Positions 8,280 to 14,034 of a DNA stretch of 14,034 bases are shown here, in pieces (within the stretch, counting starts at the first letter, position 1; every line of letters begins with the position of its first letter). Source of the stretch: Burkholderiaceae bacterium (lineage in GTDB: Bacteria; Pseudomonadota; Gammaproteobacteria; Burkholderiales; Burkholderiaceae_D). The position numbers and the translations under genes are program-made. The notes beneath the pieces were generated by a model. That model searched no databases, was not told the DNA's origin, and saw only the letters and a program-made list of their open reading frames with translations. The stretch covers positions 1 to 14,034 of the forward strand of contig JAISIS010000165.1 in the NCBI GenBank assembly GCA_031261905.1, read 5' to 3'.

Positions 8280-8311
8280 ATTTTTCCGGAAAACTGCCAA
8301 CAGGACAAGTT

Positions 8312-8743
8312 ATGAAATTGAATACGTTACAACCCGCAGCCGGCGCAAAACACGCCAAACGCCGAGTTGGCCGCGGCATTGGTTCCGGCCTGGGCAAAAC
8401 GGCTGGCCGTGGACACAAGGGTCAGAAATCGCGTGACGGCGGTTTCCACAAGGTAGGCTTTGAAGGCGGGCAGATGCCCCTGCAACGCAGGTTGCCCAAG
8501 CGCGGTTTCAAATCCATGAGCGCGCCCTATCGTGCCGAAGTCCGTCTTTCCGACCTGGAAAAGCTGGCGGTCAATGATATTGATTTGCTGGTGCTGAAAC
8601 AGGCAGGCATCGTTTCCCAGCAGATCAGGGAAGCGCGCGTTATTTTGTCCGGCGAGATCACGAAGAGCGTGAATCTTTCCGGTATTTCGGTAACCAAAGG
8701 TGCTCGCGCGGCTATCGAGAGCCGGGGCGGCACCATCGCATAA
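8312..8743 (+). CDS. rplO: 50S ribosomal protein L15
   Basis: L15 is a late assembly protein with a long basic N-terminal extension that penetrates 23S rRNA. The product has 143 residues. The Gly/Arg/Lys-rich N terminus [20 protein letters not shown] (residues about 19-38), followed by the [17 protein letters not shown] motif, is diagnostic. AGGA at 8302-8305 is 6 bases upstream of the ATG. It ends with TAA, 22 bp before the secY start. In E. coli and many proteobacteria L15 directly precedes secY, as here. Confidence 0.98.
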   Translation: MKLNTLQPAAGAKHAKRRVGRGIGSGLGKTAGRGHKGQKSRDGGFHKVGFEGGQMPLQRRLPKRGFKSMSAPYRAEVRLSDLEKLAVNDIDLLVLKQAGIVSQQIREARVILSGEITKSVNLSGISVTKGARAAIESRGGTIA

Positions 8744-8755
8744 GCATCACAGTAC

Positions 8756-8760
8756 GGGGT
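8756..8760 (+). promoter_or_regulatory. Weak ribosome binding site for the TTG start of secY
   Basis: GGGGT can pair with the anti-Shine-Dalgarno sequence using one G-U pair, with 5 bases to TTG 8766. No better GGAGG-like sequence lies nearby, and an in-frame TGA at 8763-8765 rules out any start further upstream. Confidence 0.55.
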
Positions 8761-8765
8761 ATTGA

Positions 8766-10103
8766 TTGGCAACGTCATCTAAAGCCGTAGCGAATTCGTC
8801 GGCTGCAGGATTCCCCTGGCAGCGCCTGTGGTTCCTTCTGGGCGCGCTGGTGGTTTACCGCATCGGCGCGCACATACCGGTTCCGGGAATTGATCCGGAT
8901 CAGCTTGCTTTCCTGTTCAAGCAGAACGAGGGCGGCATCCTCGGTATGTTCAACATGTTTTCGGGTGGCGCTCTCTCTCGCTTTTCCGTATTCGCGCTGG
9001 GGATCATGCCGTACATTTCGGCATCCATCATCATGCAGATGATTGGTATTGTTTCCCCGCAGCTTGAGGCGCTGAAAAAGGAAGGCGAGGCGGGCCGCCG
9101 CAAGATGACGCAATATACCCGCTATGGCACCCTGCTGCTGGCGGCTTTCCAGGGCCTGGGCATTGCGATTGCAGTTGAGGCGCAACCGGGGCTGGTGATT
9201 GATCCGGGAATGATGTTCCGCTTCACGACGGTGGTGACGCTGGTGACCGGCACCATGTTCCTGATGTGGCTGGGTGAGCAGATTACGGAACGTGGTCTGG
9301 GCAACGGTATTTCCATCCTGATCTTTGCCGGTATCGCCGCGGGGCTTCCCCATGCGATCGGCGGCCTGTTCGAGCTGGTGCGCACGGGTTCCATGAGCGC
9401 GATTTCAGCTCTGCTGATTTGCGTGATCGTGGTTGTGGTGACTTACCTTGTCGTCTTTATCGAGAGCGGGCAGCGCCGTATCCTGGTAAATTACGCCAAG
9501 CGCCAGATCGGCAACAAGATTTATGGCGGCCAGAGTACGCATTTGCCGCTGAAGGTAAATATGGCAGGGGTTATCCCGCCAATCTTCGCCTCATCCATCA
9601 TCCTGTTTCCGGCAACGATTGCGGGATGGTTTGCAAGCGGCACAGAATCGGATAATATGTTTGTCCGTTTCCTGAAAGATCTGTCCGCTTCTCTGGCGCC
9701 GGGTGAGCCGATGCACGCGCTGTTTTATGCTGCGGCCATTATCTTCTTCTGTTTCTTTTATACCGCGCTTGTCTTTAACAGCCGGGAAACAGCGGATAAC
9801 CTGAAAAAGAGCGGCGCGTTTATTCCGGGTATTCGTCCGGGCGAGCAGACCGCGCGCTATGTTGACAGGATTCTGATGCGTCTGACCCTGGCTGGAGCCG
9901 TGTATGTGACGCTGGTATGTCTGCTGCCGGAATTTCTGGTGGCAAAATGGAACGTGCCGTTTTATTTTGGCGGCACCTCGCTGCTGATCCTTGTGGTGGT
10001 CACCATGGACTTCATGGCGCAGATTCAGAATTTCGTCATGTCGCAGCAGTATGAATCGTTGCTTAAAAAATCGAATTTCAAGGGGACGGGGCTGTCCCGC
10101 TGA
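8766..10103 (+). CDS. secY: Protein translocase channel subunit SecY (TTG start)
   Basis: SecY is the ten-helix pore of the Sec translocon in the inner membrane. The product has 445 residues. Segment 1 is about residues 21-37, ending in the conserved [12 protein letters not shown]; the plug region, with [12 protein letters not shown], is about 58-75. Further hydrophobic segments lie near 76-96, 119-137, 151-171, 181-200, 215-234, 268-289, 315-335, 369-390 and 397-417. The cytosolic loop motif GIRPGEQTA places Arg357 at the same number as the essential E. coli Arg357. The start is TTG: the codon just upstream is TGA, and no ATG or GTG occurs in frame before the first transmembrane segment. Tandem stops (TGA TAA) end the gene. 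Confidence 0.97.
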   Translation: MATSSKAVANSSAAGFPWQRLWFLLGALVVYRIGAHIPVPGIDPDQLAFLFKQNEGGILGMFNMFSGGALSRFSVFALGIMPYISASIIMQMIGIVSPQLEALKKEGEAGRRKMTQYTRYGTLLLAAFQGLGIAIAVEAQPGLVIDPGMMFRFTTVVTLVTGTMFLMWLGEQITERGLGNGISILIFAGIAAGLPHAIGGLFELVRTGSMSAISALLICVIVVVVTYLVVFIESGQRRILVNYAKRQIGNKIYGGQSTHLPLKVNMAGVIPPIFASSIILFPATIAGWFASGTESDNMFVRFLKDLSASLAPGEPMHALFYAAAIIFFCFFYTALVFNSRETADNLKKSGAFIPGIRPGEQTARYVDRILMRLTLAGAVYVTLVCLLPEFLVAKWNVPFYFGGTSLLILVVVTMDFMAQIQNFVMSQQYESLLKKSNFKGTGLSR

Positions 10104-10130
10104 TAACGGAAAGAAGAGAACTGACAACAT

Positions 10131-10349
10131 ATGGCAAAAGATGACGTTATCCAGATGCAGGGCGAGATCATTGATAATCTGCCCAACGCAACTTTTCGCG
10201 TGCGCCTGGAAAATGGGCATGTTGTACTGGGACACATATCCGGAAAAATGCGGATGAACTATATCCGTATCCTGCCGGGCGACAAGGTGACGGTGGAACT
10301 GACGCCGTATGATCTGACGCGCGCCCGGATTGTTTTCCGGTCCAAGTAG
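10131..10349 (+). CDS. infA: Translation initiation factor IF-1
   Basis: IF-1 is an OB-fold protein that occupies the ribosomal A site during initiation and helps IF-2 and IF-3. The product has 72 residues, exactly the family length. It begins [19 protein letters not shown], followed by [20 protein letters not shown] and the closing [20 protein letters not shown]. Its place between secY and rpmJ is shared with many betaproteobacteria, whereas E. coli carries infA elsewhere. The Shine-Dalgarno sequence is poor (purine-rich GGAAAGAAGAGA at 10108-10119, some distance upstream). Confidence 0.98.
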   Translation: MAKDDVIQMQGEIIDNLPNATFRVRLENGHVVLGHISGKMRMNYIRILPGDKVTVELTPYDLTRARIVFRSK

Positions 10350-10389
10350 CAGGAACAGGCAGCACTTTAAATTTGGAAGAGGTTGAAAA

Positions 10390-10503
10390 ATGAAGGTACA
10401 GGCATCTGTCAAGCGGATTTGCCGCAATTGCAAGATCATCAGGCGCAAGGGCGTGGTACGTGTGATTTGCACGGAACTGCGTCACAAGCAGCGTCAAGGT
10501 TAA
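10390..10503 (+). CDS. rpmJ: 50S ribosomal protein L36 (zinc-ribbon type)
   Basis: L36 is the smallest ribosomal protein and stabilises 23S rRNA. The product has 37 residues, the standard length. The zinc ligands Cys11, Cys14, Cys27 and His32 are all present (ICRNCK, then VICTELRH), so this is the zinc-binding form rather than the zinc-free paralogue. The TELRH ending differs from the more common TDPRH. GAGG at 10379-10382 is 7 bases upstream of the ATG. Two TAA codons occur in tandem at the end (10501-10506). Confidence 0.97.
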   Translation: MKVQASVKRICRNCKIIRRKGVVRVICTELRHKQRQG

Positions 10504-10527
10504 TAACGGCATTATTAGGACGAACGA

Positions 10528-10893
10528 ATGGCACGTATTGCAGGGGTAAATATTCCCAATCATCAGCACATTGTTATTGGCCTGACGGCCATCTATGGCA
10601 TTGGCCGCCCGCGCGCAAAGGAAATCTGCGAGGCAACCGGTGTGGAACCGTCAAAAAAGGTCAAGGACCTGAGTGACAGCGAACTGGAAAAACTTCGCGA
10701 CGCCTTGAACAGCTACATGATTGAAGGTGATTTGCGCCGTGAAGTATCCATGAGCGTAAAGCGCCTGATGGATCTTGGCTGCTATCGCGGATTGCGTCAT
10801 CGCCGTGGCTTGCCGGTGAGGGGGCAGCGCACCCGCACCAATGCCCGTACCCGCAAGGGGCCACGCAAGGCGGCGCAGGCGCTGAAGAAATAA
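10528..10893 (+). CDS. rpsM: 30S ribosomal protein S13
   Basis: S13 lies in the 30S head, contacts P-site tRNA and forms the B1 bridges to the 50S. The product has 121 residues. It begins [19 protein letters not shown]; the helix-two-turn-helix segment and the basic C-terminal block [20 protein letters not shown], then [14 protein letters not shown], are diagnostic. AGGA at 10517-10520 is 7 bases from the ATG. In E. coli the S4-binding pseudoknot that controls the alpha operon lies just upstream of rpsM. Here that space is taken by rpmJ with a 24-bp gap, so the E. coli arrangement is not obviously kept. Confidence 0.98.
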   Translation: MARIAGVNIPNHQHIVIGLTAIYGIGRPRAKEICEATGVEPSKKVKDLSDSELEKLRDALNSYMIEGDLRREVSMSVKRLMDLGCYRGLRHRRGLPVRGQRTRTNARTRKGPRKAAQALKK

Positions 10894-10939
10894 GGCAAAC
10901 CACCGTGTTTGAATCGTAAGACGGATCAAGGATTTTTAT

Positions 10940-11341
10940 ATGGCAAAAGCATCAAGCGGCGCAGCGTCACGTGTGCGCAAAAAGGTGAAAAGAAATATTG
11001 CGGAAGGCGTGGCGCATGTTCATGCTTCTTTCAATAACACCATCATCACGATAACTGACCGTCAGGGCAATACCCTGACATGGGCGACATCCGGCGGCGC
11101 GGGTTTCAAAGGTTCCCGCAAGTCCACTCCGTTTGCCGCGCAGGTTGCCGCCGAGTCTGCGGGACGGGTTGCTGTGGAATATGGCATCAAGAATCTGGAA
11201 GTGCGCATCAAAGGCCCCGGCCCTGGCCGTGAATCAGCGGTTCGCGCCCTGAATAACCTGGGCATCCGCATTACCCAGATTCAGGATATTACGCCTGTTC
11301 CGCATAATGGCTGCCGCCCGCCGAAGCGCCGCCGCATCTGA
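10940..11341 (+). CDS. rpsK: 30S ribosomal protein S11
   Basis: S11 sits on the 30S platform near the Shine-Dalgarno helix and the E site. The product has 133 residues. The central block [20 protein letters not shown] (residues about 24-43), [15 protein letters not shown], the [14 protein letters not shown] motif and the C-terminal [13 protein letters not shown] are diagnostic. Asn123-Gly124 corresponds to the Asn-Gly pair in E. coli S11 that forms isoaspartate. AAGGA at 10929-10933 is 6 bases upstream of the ATG. A 93-bp spacer with two hairpins follows. Confidence 0.98.
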   Translation: MAKASSGAASRVRKKVKRNIAEGVAHVHASFNNTIITITDRQGNTLTWATSGGAGFKGSRKSTPFAAQVAAESAGRVAVEYGIKNLEVRIKGPGPGRESAVRALNNLGIRITQIQDITPVPHNGCRPPKRRRI

Positions 11342-11357
11342 TTTTTTGAAGACCACC

Positions 11358-11379
11358 GTCAGGCTGTCATCAGCCTGAC
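11358..11379 (+). repeat. Perfect 8-bp inverted repeat in the rpsK-rpsD spacer
   Basis: GTCAGGCT (11358-11365) is exactly complementary to AGCCTGAC (11372-11379) with a 6-base loop. It lies 17 bp after the rpsK stop. The following bases (TAGCGCC) contain no U-run, so it is not a standard intrinsic terminator. It may act as a stability, pausing or protein-binding element; the sequence alone does not say. Confidence 0.6.
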
Positions 11380-11382
11380 TAG

Positions 11383-11411
11383 CGCCTGAACCCGTTTCGG
11401 GTTTCGGGGCG
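11383..11411 (+). other. Second hairpin just upstream of the rpsD ribosome binding site
   Basis: GAACCCG (11388-11394) pairs with CGGGTTT (11398-11404), giving 7 bp including one G-U, around a TTT loop. An outer CGCC (11383-11386) / GGCG (11408-11411) pairing extends it across a small internal loop. It ends 12 bases before the AAGGA (11424-11428) of rpsD. Its location next to the S4 gene makes it a candidate for translational control, by inference only. Confidence 0.45.
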
Positions 11412-11434
11412 TCATTTAGAGTAAAGGAAATATC

Positions 11435-12058
11435 GTGGCACGTTATACAGGCCCAAAGGCCAAACTCTCACGCCGTGAAGGCACCGACCTTTTTTTGAAG
11501 AGCGCTCGCCGCTCGCTGGATTCCAAATGCAAACTGAGCGTTAAACCGGGACAGCACGGTATGCGCTCCGGCGCCCGTTTGTCCGATTATGGCAACCAGT
11601 TGCGCGAGAAGCAAAAAGTCAAACGCATGTACGGCGTTCTGGAAAGACAGTTCCGCCGCTACTTTGCCGAAGCGGAACGCAGGAAAGGCAACACGGGCGA
11701 CAACCTGATGCAACTGCTGGAAACCCGCCTTGACAACGTGATCTACCGCATGGGTTTTGGTTCAACACGCGCCGAGAGCCGCCAACTGGTCAGCCACCAG
11801 GCGTTTACCGTTAATGGCAAGGTCGTGAACATCCCGTCCTATCTGGTCAAGCCCAATGACGTTGTTGCCGTTCGTGAAAAAGCCAAAAAACAGGCGCGCA
11901 TCATTGAATCGCTCTCGCTGGCCGAGCAGATCGGCATGGCGGACTGGGTATCTGTTGACTCCAAAAAGATGGAAGGCCAGTTCAAGCGCATTCCGGACCG
12001 TTCGGAATTTGCCAACGACATCAACGAATCGCTGATTATCGAGTTGTATTCGCGTTAA
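11435..12058 (+). CDS. rpsD: 30S ribosomal protein S4 (GTG start)
   Basis: S4 nucleates 30S assembly on the 5' domain of 16S rRNA; in E. coli it represses the alpha operon. The product has 207 residues. It starts with GTG at 11435 and the expected [20 protein letters not shown]; no nearby in-frame ATG fits. The S4 RNA-binding domain is seen in [20 protein letters not shown] (residues about 95-114), then [20 protein letters not shown]. Only Cys31 is present in the N-terminal region, so this is the zinc-free type. AAGGA at 11424-11428 is 6 bases upstream. A 102-bp spacer separates it from rpoA. Confidence 0.98.
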   Translation: MARYTGPKAKLSRREGTDLFLKSARRSLDSKCKLSVKPGQHGMRSGARLSDYGNQLREKQKVKRMYGVLERQFRRYFAEAERRKGNTGDNLMQLLETRLDNVIYRMGFGSTRAESRQLVSHQAFTVNGKVVNIPSYLVKPNDVVAVREKAKKQARIIESLSLAEQIGMADWVSVDSKKMEGQFKRIPDRSEFANDINESLIIELYSR

Positions 12059-12080
12059 TGATTGGGCATCCCAGTTATTG

Positions 12081-12107
12081 TTGAACCTGTATTATTTTTT
12101 ATTTAAT
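12081..12107 (+). promoter_or_regulatory. Weak candidate promoter upstream of rpoA
   Basis: The rpsD-rpoA spacer (12059-12160) has a markedly AT-rich core. It contains TTGAAC (12081-12086, 4 of 6 to -35) and TTTAAT (12102-12107, 5 of 6 to -10), but the 15-bp spacing is short. AT-rich intergenic DNA can produce such matches by chance, so this is a low-confidence call. Confidence 0.25.
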
Positions 12108-12160
12108 GCCATCAGCCTTATCGGTGTAACGAGCCGAGGGTATTGAAAAGGACATTTTTT

Positions 12161-13138
12161 ATGCCAAACAATTTTCTCAAGCCGCGCATCATTAATGTAG
12201 AGGCAGTGGGAGCCGGTCATTCACGCGTGGAAATGGAGCCATTCGAGCGTGGCTACGGTCACACGCTGGGTAATGCCCTGCGCCGTGTCCTCCTTTCTTC
12301 CATGGTGGGCTACGCGCCGACCGAAGTGACCATTGCCGGTGTCGTACATGAATATTCCACGCTGGACGGTATACAGGAAGATGTGGTTGACCTGCTCCTG
12401 AATCTCAAGGGCGTGGTCTTCAAGCTGCACAACCGCGATGCCGTAACCCTGACCCTGAAAAAGGAAGGCACCGGCATCGTAACCGCAGCGGACATTGAGT
12501 TGCCGCATGATGTGGAAATAATCAACCCGGAGCATGTCATAGCGCACCTGACGGAAAGCGGCAAGCTGGATATGCAGGTCAAGGTAGAAAAAGGCCGTGG
12601 CTACGTACCCGGCAACGTGCGCAGGTTGTCCGAAGACACCAACAAGACCATTGGCCGGATTATCCTGGACGCTTCCTTTTCCCCGGTTCGCCGCGTTTCC
12701 TACGCTGTGGAATCCGCACGCGTTGAACAGCGTACCGACCTGGACAAGCTGATCATCAATATCGAAACCAACGGCGTCATTACCGCGGAAGAGGCCATTC
12801 GCCAGTCCGCCCGTATCCTGGTGGACCAGTTGAGCATTTTTGCGGCGCTCGAAGGCACCGAAACTTCCGCCGAAGCACTCTCGCAATTGCCGCCTGTTGA
12901 TCCGGTGCTGCTGCGTCCGGTGGATGACCTTGAGCTGACGGTTCGTTCCGCCAACTGTCTCAAGGCCGAAAACATCAACTATATCGGCGACCTGATCCAG
13001 CGCAGCGAAAATGAATTGCTCAAGACGCCGAATCTGGGCCGCAAGTCGCTGAATGAAATCAAGGAAGTACTGGCCTCACGCGGGCTGACCCTCGGCATGA
13101 AGCTGGATAACTGGCCGCCGCCGGGGCTGGAGCGTTAA
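12161..13138 (+). CDS. rpoA: DNA-directed RNA polymerase subunit alpha
   Basis: The alpha subunit forms the dimer on which RNA polymerase assembles, and its C-terminal domain binds UP elements and activators. The product has 325 residues (E. coli 329). The N-terminal domain shows [20 protein letters not shown] (residues 28-47) and [12 protein letters not shown]. The C-terminal domain shows [20 protein letters not shown]; Arg262 is equivalent to E. coli Arg265, the main DNA-contacting residue, and [16 protein letters not shown] follows. ATG 12161 has AAGGA at 12148-12152, 8 bases upstream. A TTG at 12143 would add six residues and overlap this Shine-Dalgarno sequence, so I rejected it. Confidence 0.98.
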   Translation: MPNNFLKPRIINVEAVGAGHSRVEMEPFERGYGHTLGNALRRVLLSSMVGYAPTEVTIAGVVHEYSTLDGIQEDVVDLLLNLKGVVFKLHNRDAVTLTLKKEGTGIVTAADIELPHDVEIINPEHVIAHLTESGKLDMQVKVEKGRGYVPGNVRRLSEDTNKTIGRIILDASFSPVRRVSYAVESARVEQRTDLDKLIINIETNGVITAEEAIRQSARILVDQLSIFAALEGTETSAEALSQLPPVDPVLLRPVDDLELTVRSANCLKAENINYIGDLIQRSENELLKTPNLGRKSLNEIKEVLASRGLTLGMKLDNWPPPGLER

Positions 13139-13164
13139 TCGTTTTAAACCATTGTTAAACATGA

Positions 13165-13197
13165 CCGGCCCGCGGCAGTTGCCGATAGAAGAGCCGG
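13165..13197 (+). other. Nested hairpin in the rpoA-rplQ spacer
   Basis: CCGGC (13165-13169) pairs with GCCGG (13193-13197), enclosing an inner CGGC (13173-13176) / GCCG (13181-13184) stem with an AGTT loop. It lies 22 bp upstream of the rplQ ATG and has no U-run, so it is not a terminator. The internal loop (8 bases on one side) makes the outer stem marginal. Confidence 0.35.
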
Positions 13198-13219
13198 ATT
13201 CAAGATAAAGAGGTAAATC

Positions 13220-13603
13220 ATGCGTCATCGTCACGGTTTGAGGAAGCTCAACCGCACATCATCCCATCGTCTGGCCATGCTGCGCAACATGAGTGTTTCG
13301 CTGCTCCGCCATGAAGCGATCAAGACCACCCTGCCCAAGGCAAAGGAACTGCGCCGCGTTGTCGAGCCGATTATTACTCTGGGCAAAAAAGACACGCTGG
13401 CCAACAAGCGCCTCGCGTTCAACCGTCTGCGTGACCGTGAAATGGTCGTCAAGCTCTTTGCCGAACTGGGGCCGCGCTATGCCAACCGTAATGGCGGCTA
13501 CCTGCGCATCCTGAAAATAGGCAATCGCGCTGGCGACAATGCGCCTATGGCCTTTGTGGAACTGGTGGATCGTCCGGAACCGGCCATCGTCAACGCCGAA
13601 TAA
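13220..13603 (+). CDS. rplQ: 50S ribosomal protein L17
   Basis: L17 lies on the solvent side near the tunnel exit and is the last gene of the alpha cluster. The product has 127 residues, the same length as in E. coli. It begins [20 protein letters not shown], followed by [20 protein letters not shown] and the closing [20 protein letters not shown]. The Shine-Dalgarno sequence is GAGGT in the run AAGAGGTAAATC just before the ATG. A strong terminator begins 24 bp after the TAA stop, so transcription of the ribosomal block ends here. Confidence 0.98.
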   Translation: MRHRHGLRKLNRTSSHRLAMLRNMSVSLLRHEAIKTTLPKAKELRRVVEPIITLGKKDTLANKRLAFNRLRDREMVVKLFAELGPRYANRNGGYLRILKIGNRAGDNAPMAFVELVDRPEPAIVNAE

Positions 13604-13627
13604 GCCGCGAGGCTGGCGGAAAAGCCC

Positions 13628-13659
13628 AAAAGGCCGGGGAATCCCCGGCCTTTTTGTTT
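13628..13659 (+). terminator. Rho-independent terminator after rplQ
   Basis: GGCCGGGG (13632-13639) pairs perfectly with CCCCGGCC (13643-13650) around an AAT loop. The flanking AAAA (13628-13631) and TTTT (13651-13654) can extend the stem to 12 bp. The right arm runs into TTTTTGTTT. It is the only textbook intrinsic terminator in the window and separates the ribosomal block from cutA. The A-tract on the left could allow weak activity in the other direction. Confidence 0.95.
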
Positions 13660-13684
13660 ACCGATATAGCTGTTTCAGGCGCAT

Positions 13685-13713
13685 TTCACGTACACTGGAA
13701 AAAAGCGGATAAT
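13685..13713 (+). promoter_or_regulatory. Candidate promoter for cutA
   Basis: TTCACG (13685-13690, 4 of 6 to -35) and GATAAT (13708-13713, 5 of 6 to -10) are separated by 17 bp. Transcription would start near 13720, right at the AGGAGG, giving a very short leader. A promoter is expected somewhere between the terminator and cutA; whether this is the one is uncertain. Confidence 0.35.
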
Positions 13714-13719
13714 GAAAAA

Positions 13720-13725
13720 AGGAGG
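13720..13725 (+). promoter_or_regulatory. Ribosome binding site that fixes the cutA start
   Basis: A perfect AGGAGG lies 5 bases before ATG 13731. It supports this start over the overlapping frame that begins at 13712. Confidence 0.85.
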
Positions 13726-13730
13726 GCACA

Positions 13731-14034
13731 ATGGACAAGGTAGTAGTGGCATACAGTACCGCGCCGGACAGCGATACGGCGCAAAAAATCGCCCGTTCGC
13801 TCGTGGAACAGAAACTGGCCGCCTGCGTAAGCATGACGCCCGGCCTGTTATCCATCTACCGCTGGCAGGGCGTGGTGGAAGAGGCAAAAGAAGTGGGCCT
13901 CACAATCAAGACGACCCAATCCCGCGTTGCAGCACTTTCAGCCGCTCTGCAAACGCTCCATCCCTATGAGGTGCCGGAACTGATTGTGGCCCAGGTAACA
14001 AACGGCCTGCCAGCCTACCTGCAATGGGTAAGGG
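13731..14034 (+). CDS. cutA: Divalent-cation tolerance protein CutA (3' end outside window)
   Basis: CutA is a small trimeric protein linked to copper/divalent-metal tolerance in E. coli; its molecular role is still debated. 101 residues are visible. Relatives have about 105-115, so only the last few codons are missing. The family motifs are clear: STAPDSDTAQKIARSLVEQK (residues 9-28), LAACV with Cys32 (aligned with E. coli Cys39), YRWQGVVEEAKEV (43-55), KTT (60-62) and HPYEVPEL (77-84). Of the cysteines proposed as metal ligands in E. coli, only Cys32 is matched in the visible part. The gene follows the rplQ terminator with its own strong Shine-Dalgarno sequence. In several betaproteobacteria I recall dsbD after cutA; that part is outside the window. 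Confidence 0.95.
   Translation, partial: MDKVVVAYSTAPDSDTAQKIARSLVEQKLAACVSMTPGLLSIYRWQGVVEEAKEVGLTIKTTQSRVAALSAALQTLHPYEVPELIVAQVTNGLPAYLQWVR

Noticed and set aside
8282..8293. A perfect 12-bp palindrome TTTTCCGGAAAA in the rpmD-rplO spacer
   Set aside because: About three palindromes of this length are expected by chance in 14 kb. It has no loop for a stable hairpin and does not coincide with a promoter or ribosome binding site.
9591..10472. A 293-codon open frame on the - strand across secY, infA and rpmJ
   Set aside because: It overlaps three certain genes on the other strand, and its translation shows no recognisable domain. Similar antisense frames (924-1727, 2727-3500, 3353-4144, 7210-8058) were rejected for the same reason.
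12143..12160. A TTG start extending rpoA by six residues (MKRTFF)
   Set aside because: The extension overlaps the AAGGA ribosome binding site of ATG 12161 and has no counterpart in the family. Similar upstream extensions of rpmC (4023), rplX (5020), rplF (6600), rpmD (8040) and rplR (7192) were also rejected.
13712..13969. An 85-codon + strand frame overlapping the start of cutA
   Set aside because: The cutA frame from 13731 matches the CutA family over its whole visible length and has a perfect AGGAGG; the 13712 frame has no family resemblance.
1..14034. Search for a novel accessory system, mobile element, CRISPR array, tRNA or foreign DNA
   Set aside because: The window is filled end to end with core translation, export and transcription genes in conserved order with uniform codon style; no repeats, integrase, transposase or tRNA-like structures were seen on either strand.

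Overview
The window is a stretch of the conserved ribosomal-protein super-operon (S10, spc and alpha clusters) from a bacterium that is almost certainly a betaproteobacterium, plausibly in Burkholderiales and perhaps Oxalobacteraceae-like. This rests on three things. The order secY-infA-rpmJ-rpsM-rpsK-rpsD-rpoA-rplQ has infA inside the cluster, unlike in E. coli. cutA follows rplQ. The residue signatures of RpoA, L3, S3 and SecY also fit. The family level is inference from remembered sequences, not a computed phylogeny. Every gene reads on the + strand.

Layout: 1-4501 is the S10 cluster: the end of rplC (L3), then rplD, rplW, rplB, rpsS, rplV, rpsC, rplP, rpmC, rpsQ. 4502-4679 is a 178-bp gap, the longest gene-free stretch in the window. 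It holds a promoter-like sequence and an 11-bp hairpin. 4680-10103 is the spc cluster: rplN, rplX, rplE, rpsN, rpsH, rplF, rplR, rpsE, rpmD, rplO, secY. 10131-10503 holds infA and rpmJ. 10528-13603 is the alpha cluster: rpsM, rpsK, rpsD, rpoA, rplQ. A strong intrinsic terminator at 13628-13659 closes the block. A separate unit then begins with cutA (13731 to the window end, cut off by the edge).

Together the genes supply large- and small-subunit ribosomal proteins, initiation factor IF-1, the core protein-export channel SecY and the RNA polymerase alpha subunit. Most genes are separated by 0-30 bp or overlap (rplD/rplW by 4 bp, rpmC/rpsQ by 1 bp), and most have a clear Shine-Dalgarno sequence, so co-transcription and translational coupling are likely. 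No Rho-independent terminator is visible before the one after rplQ. Larger spacers occur at rpsQ-rplN (178 bp), rpsK-rpsD (93 bp), rpsD-rpoA (102 bp) and rpoA-rplQ (81 bp). These carry the candidate promoters and RNA hairpins, which are the only parts not explained by the genes.

No mobile element, CRISPR array, tRNA, rRNA or horizontally acquired block was seen. I found no previously undescribed system. The findings are modest: two non-ATG starts (secY TTG, rpsD GTG), intergenic RNA structures and candidate internal promoters. All genes look intact and of normal length, apart from rplC and cutA, which the window edges truncate.
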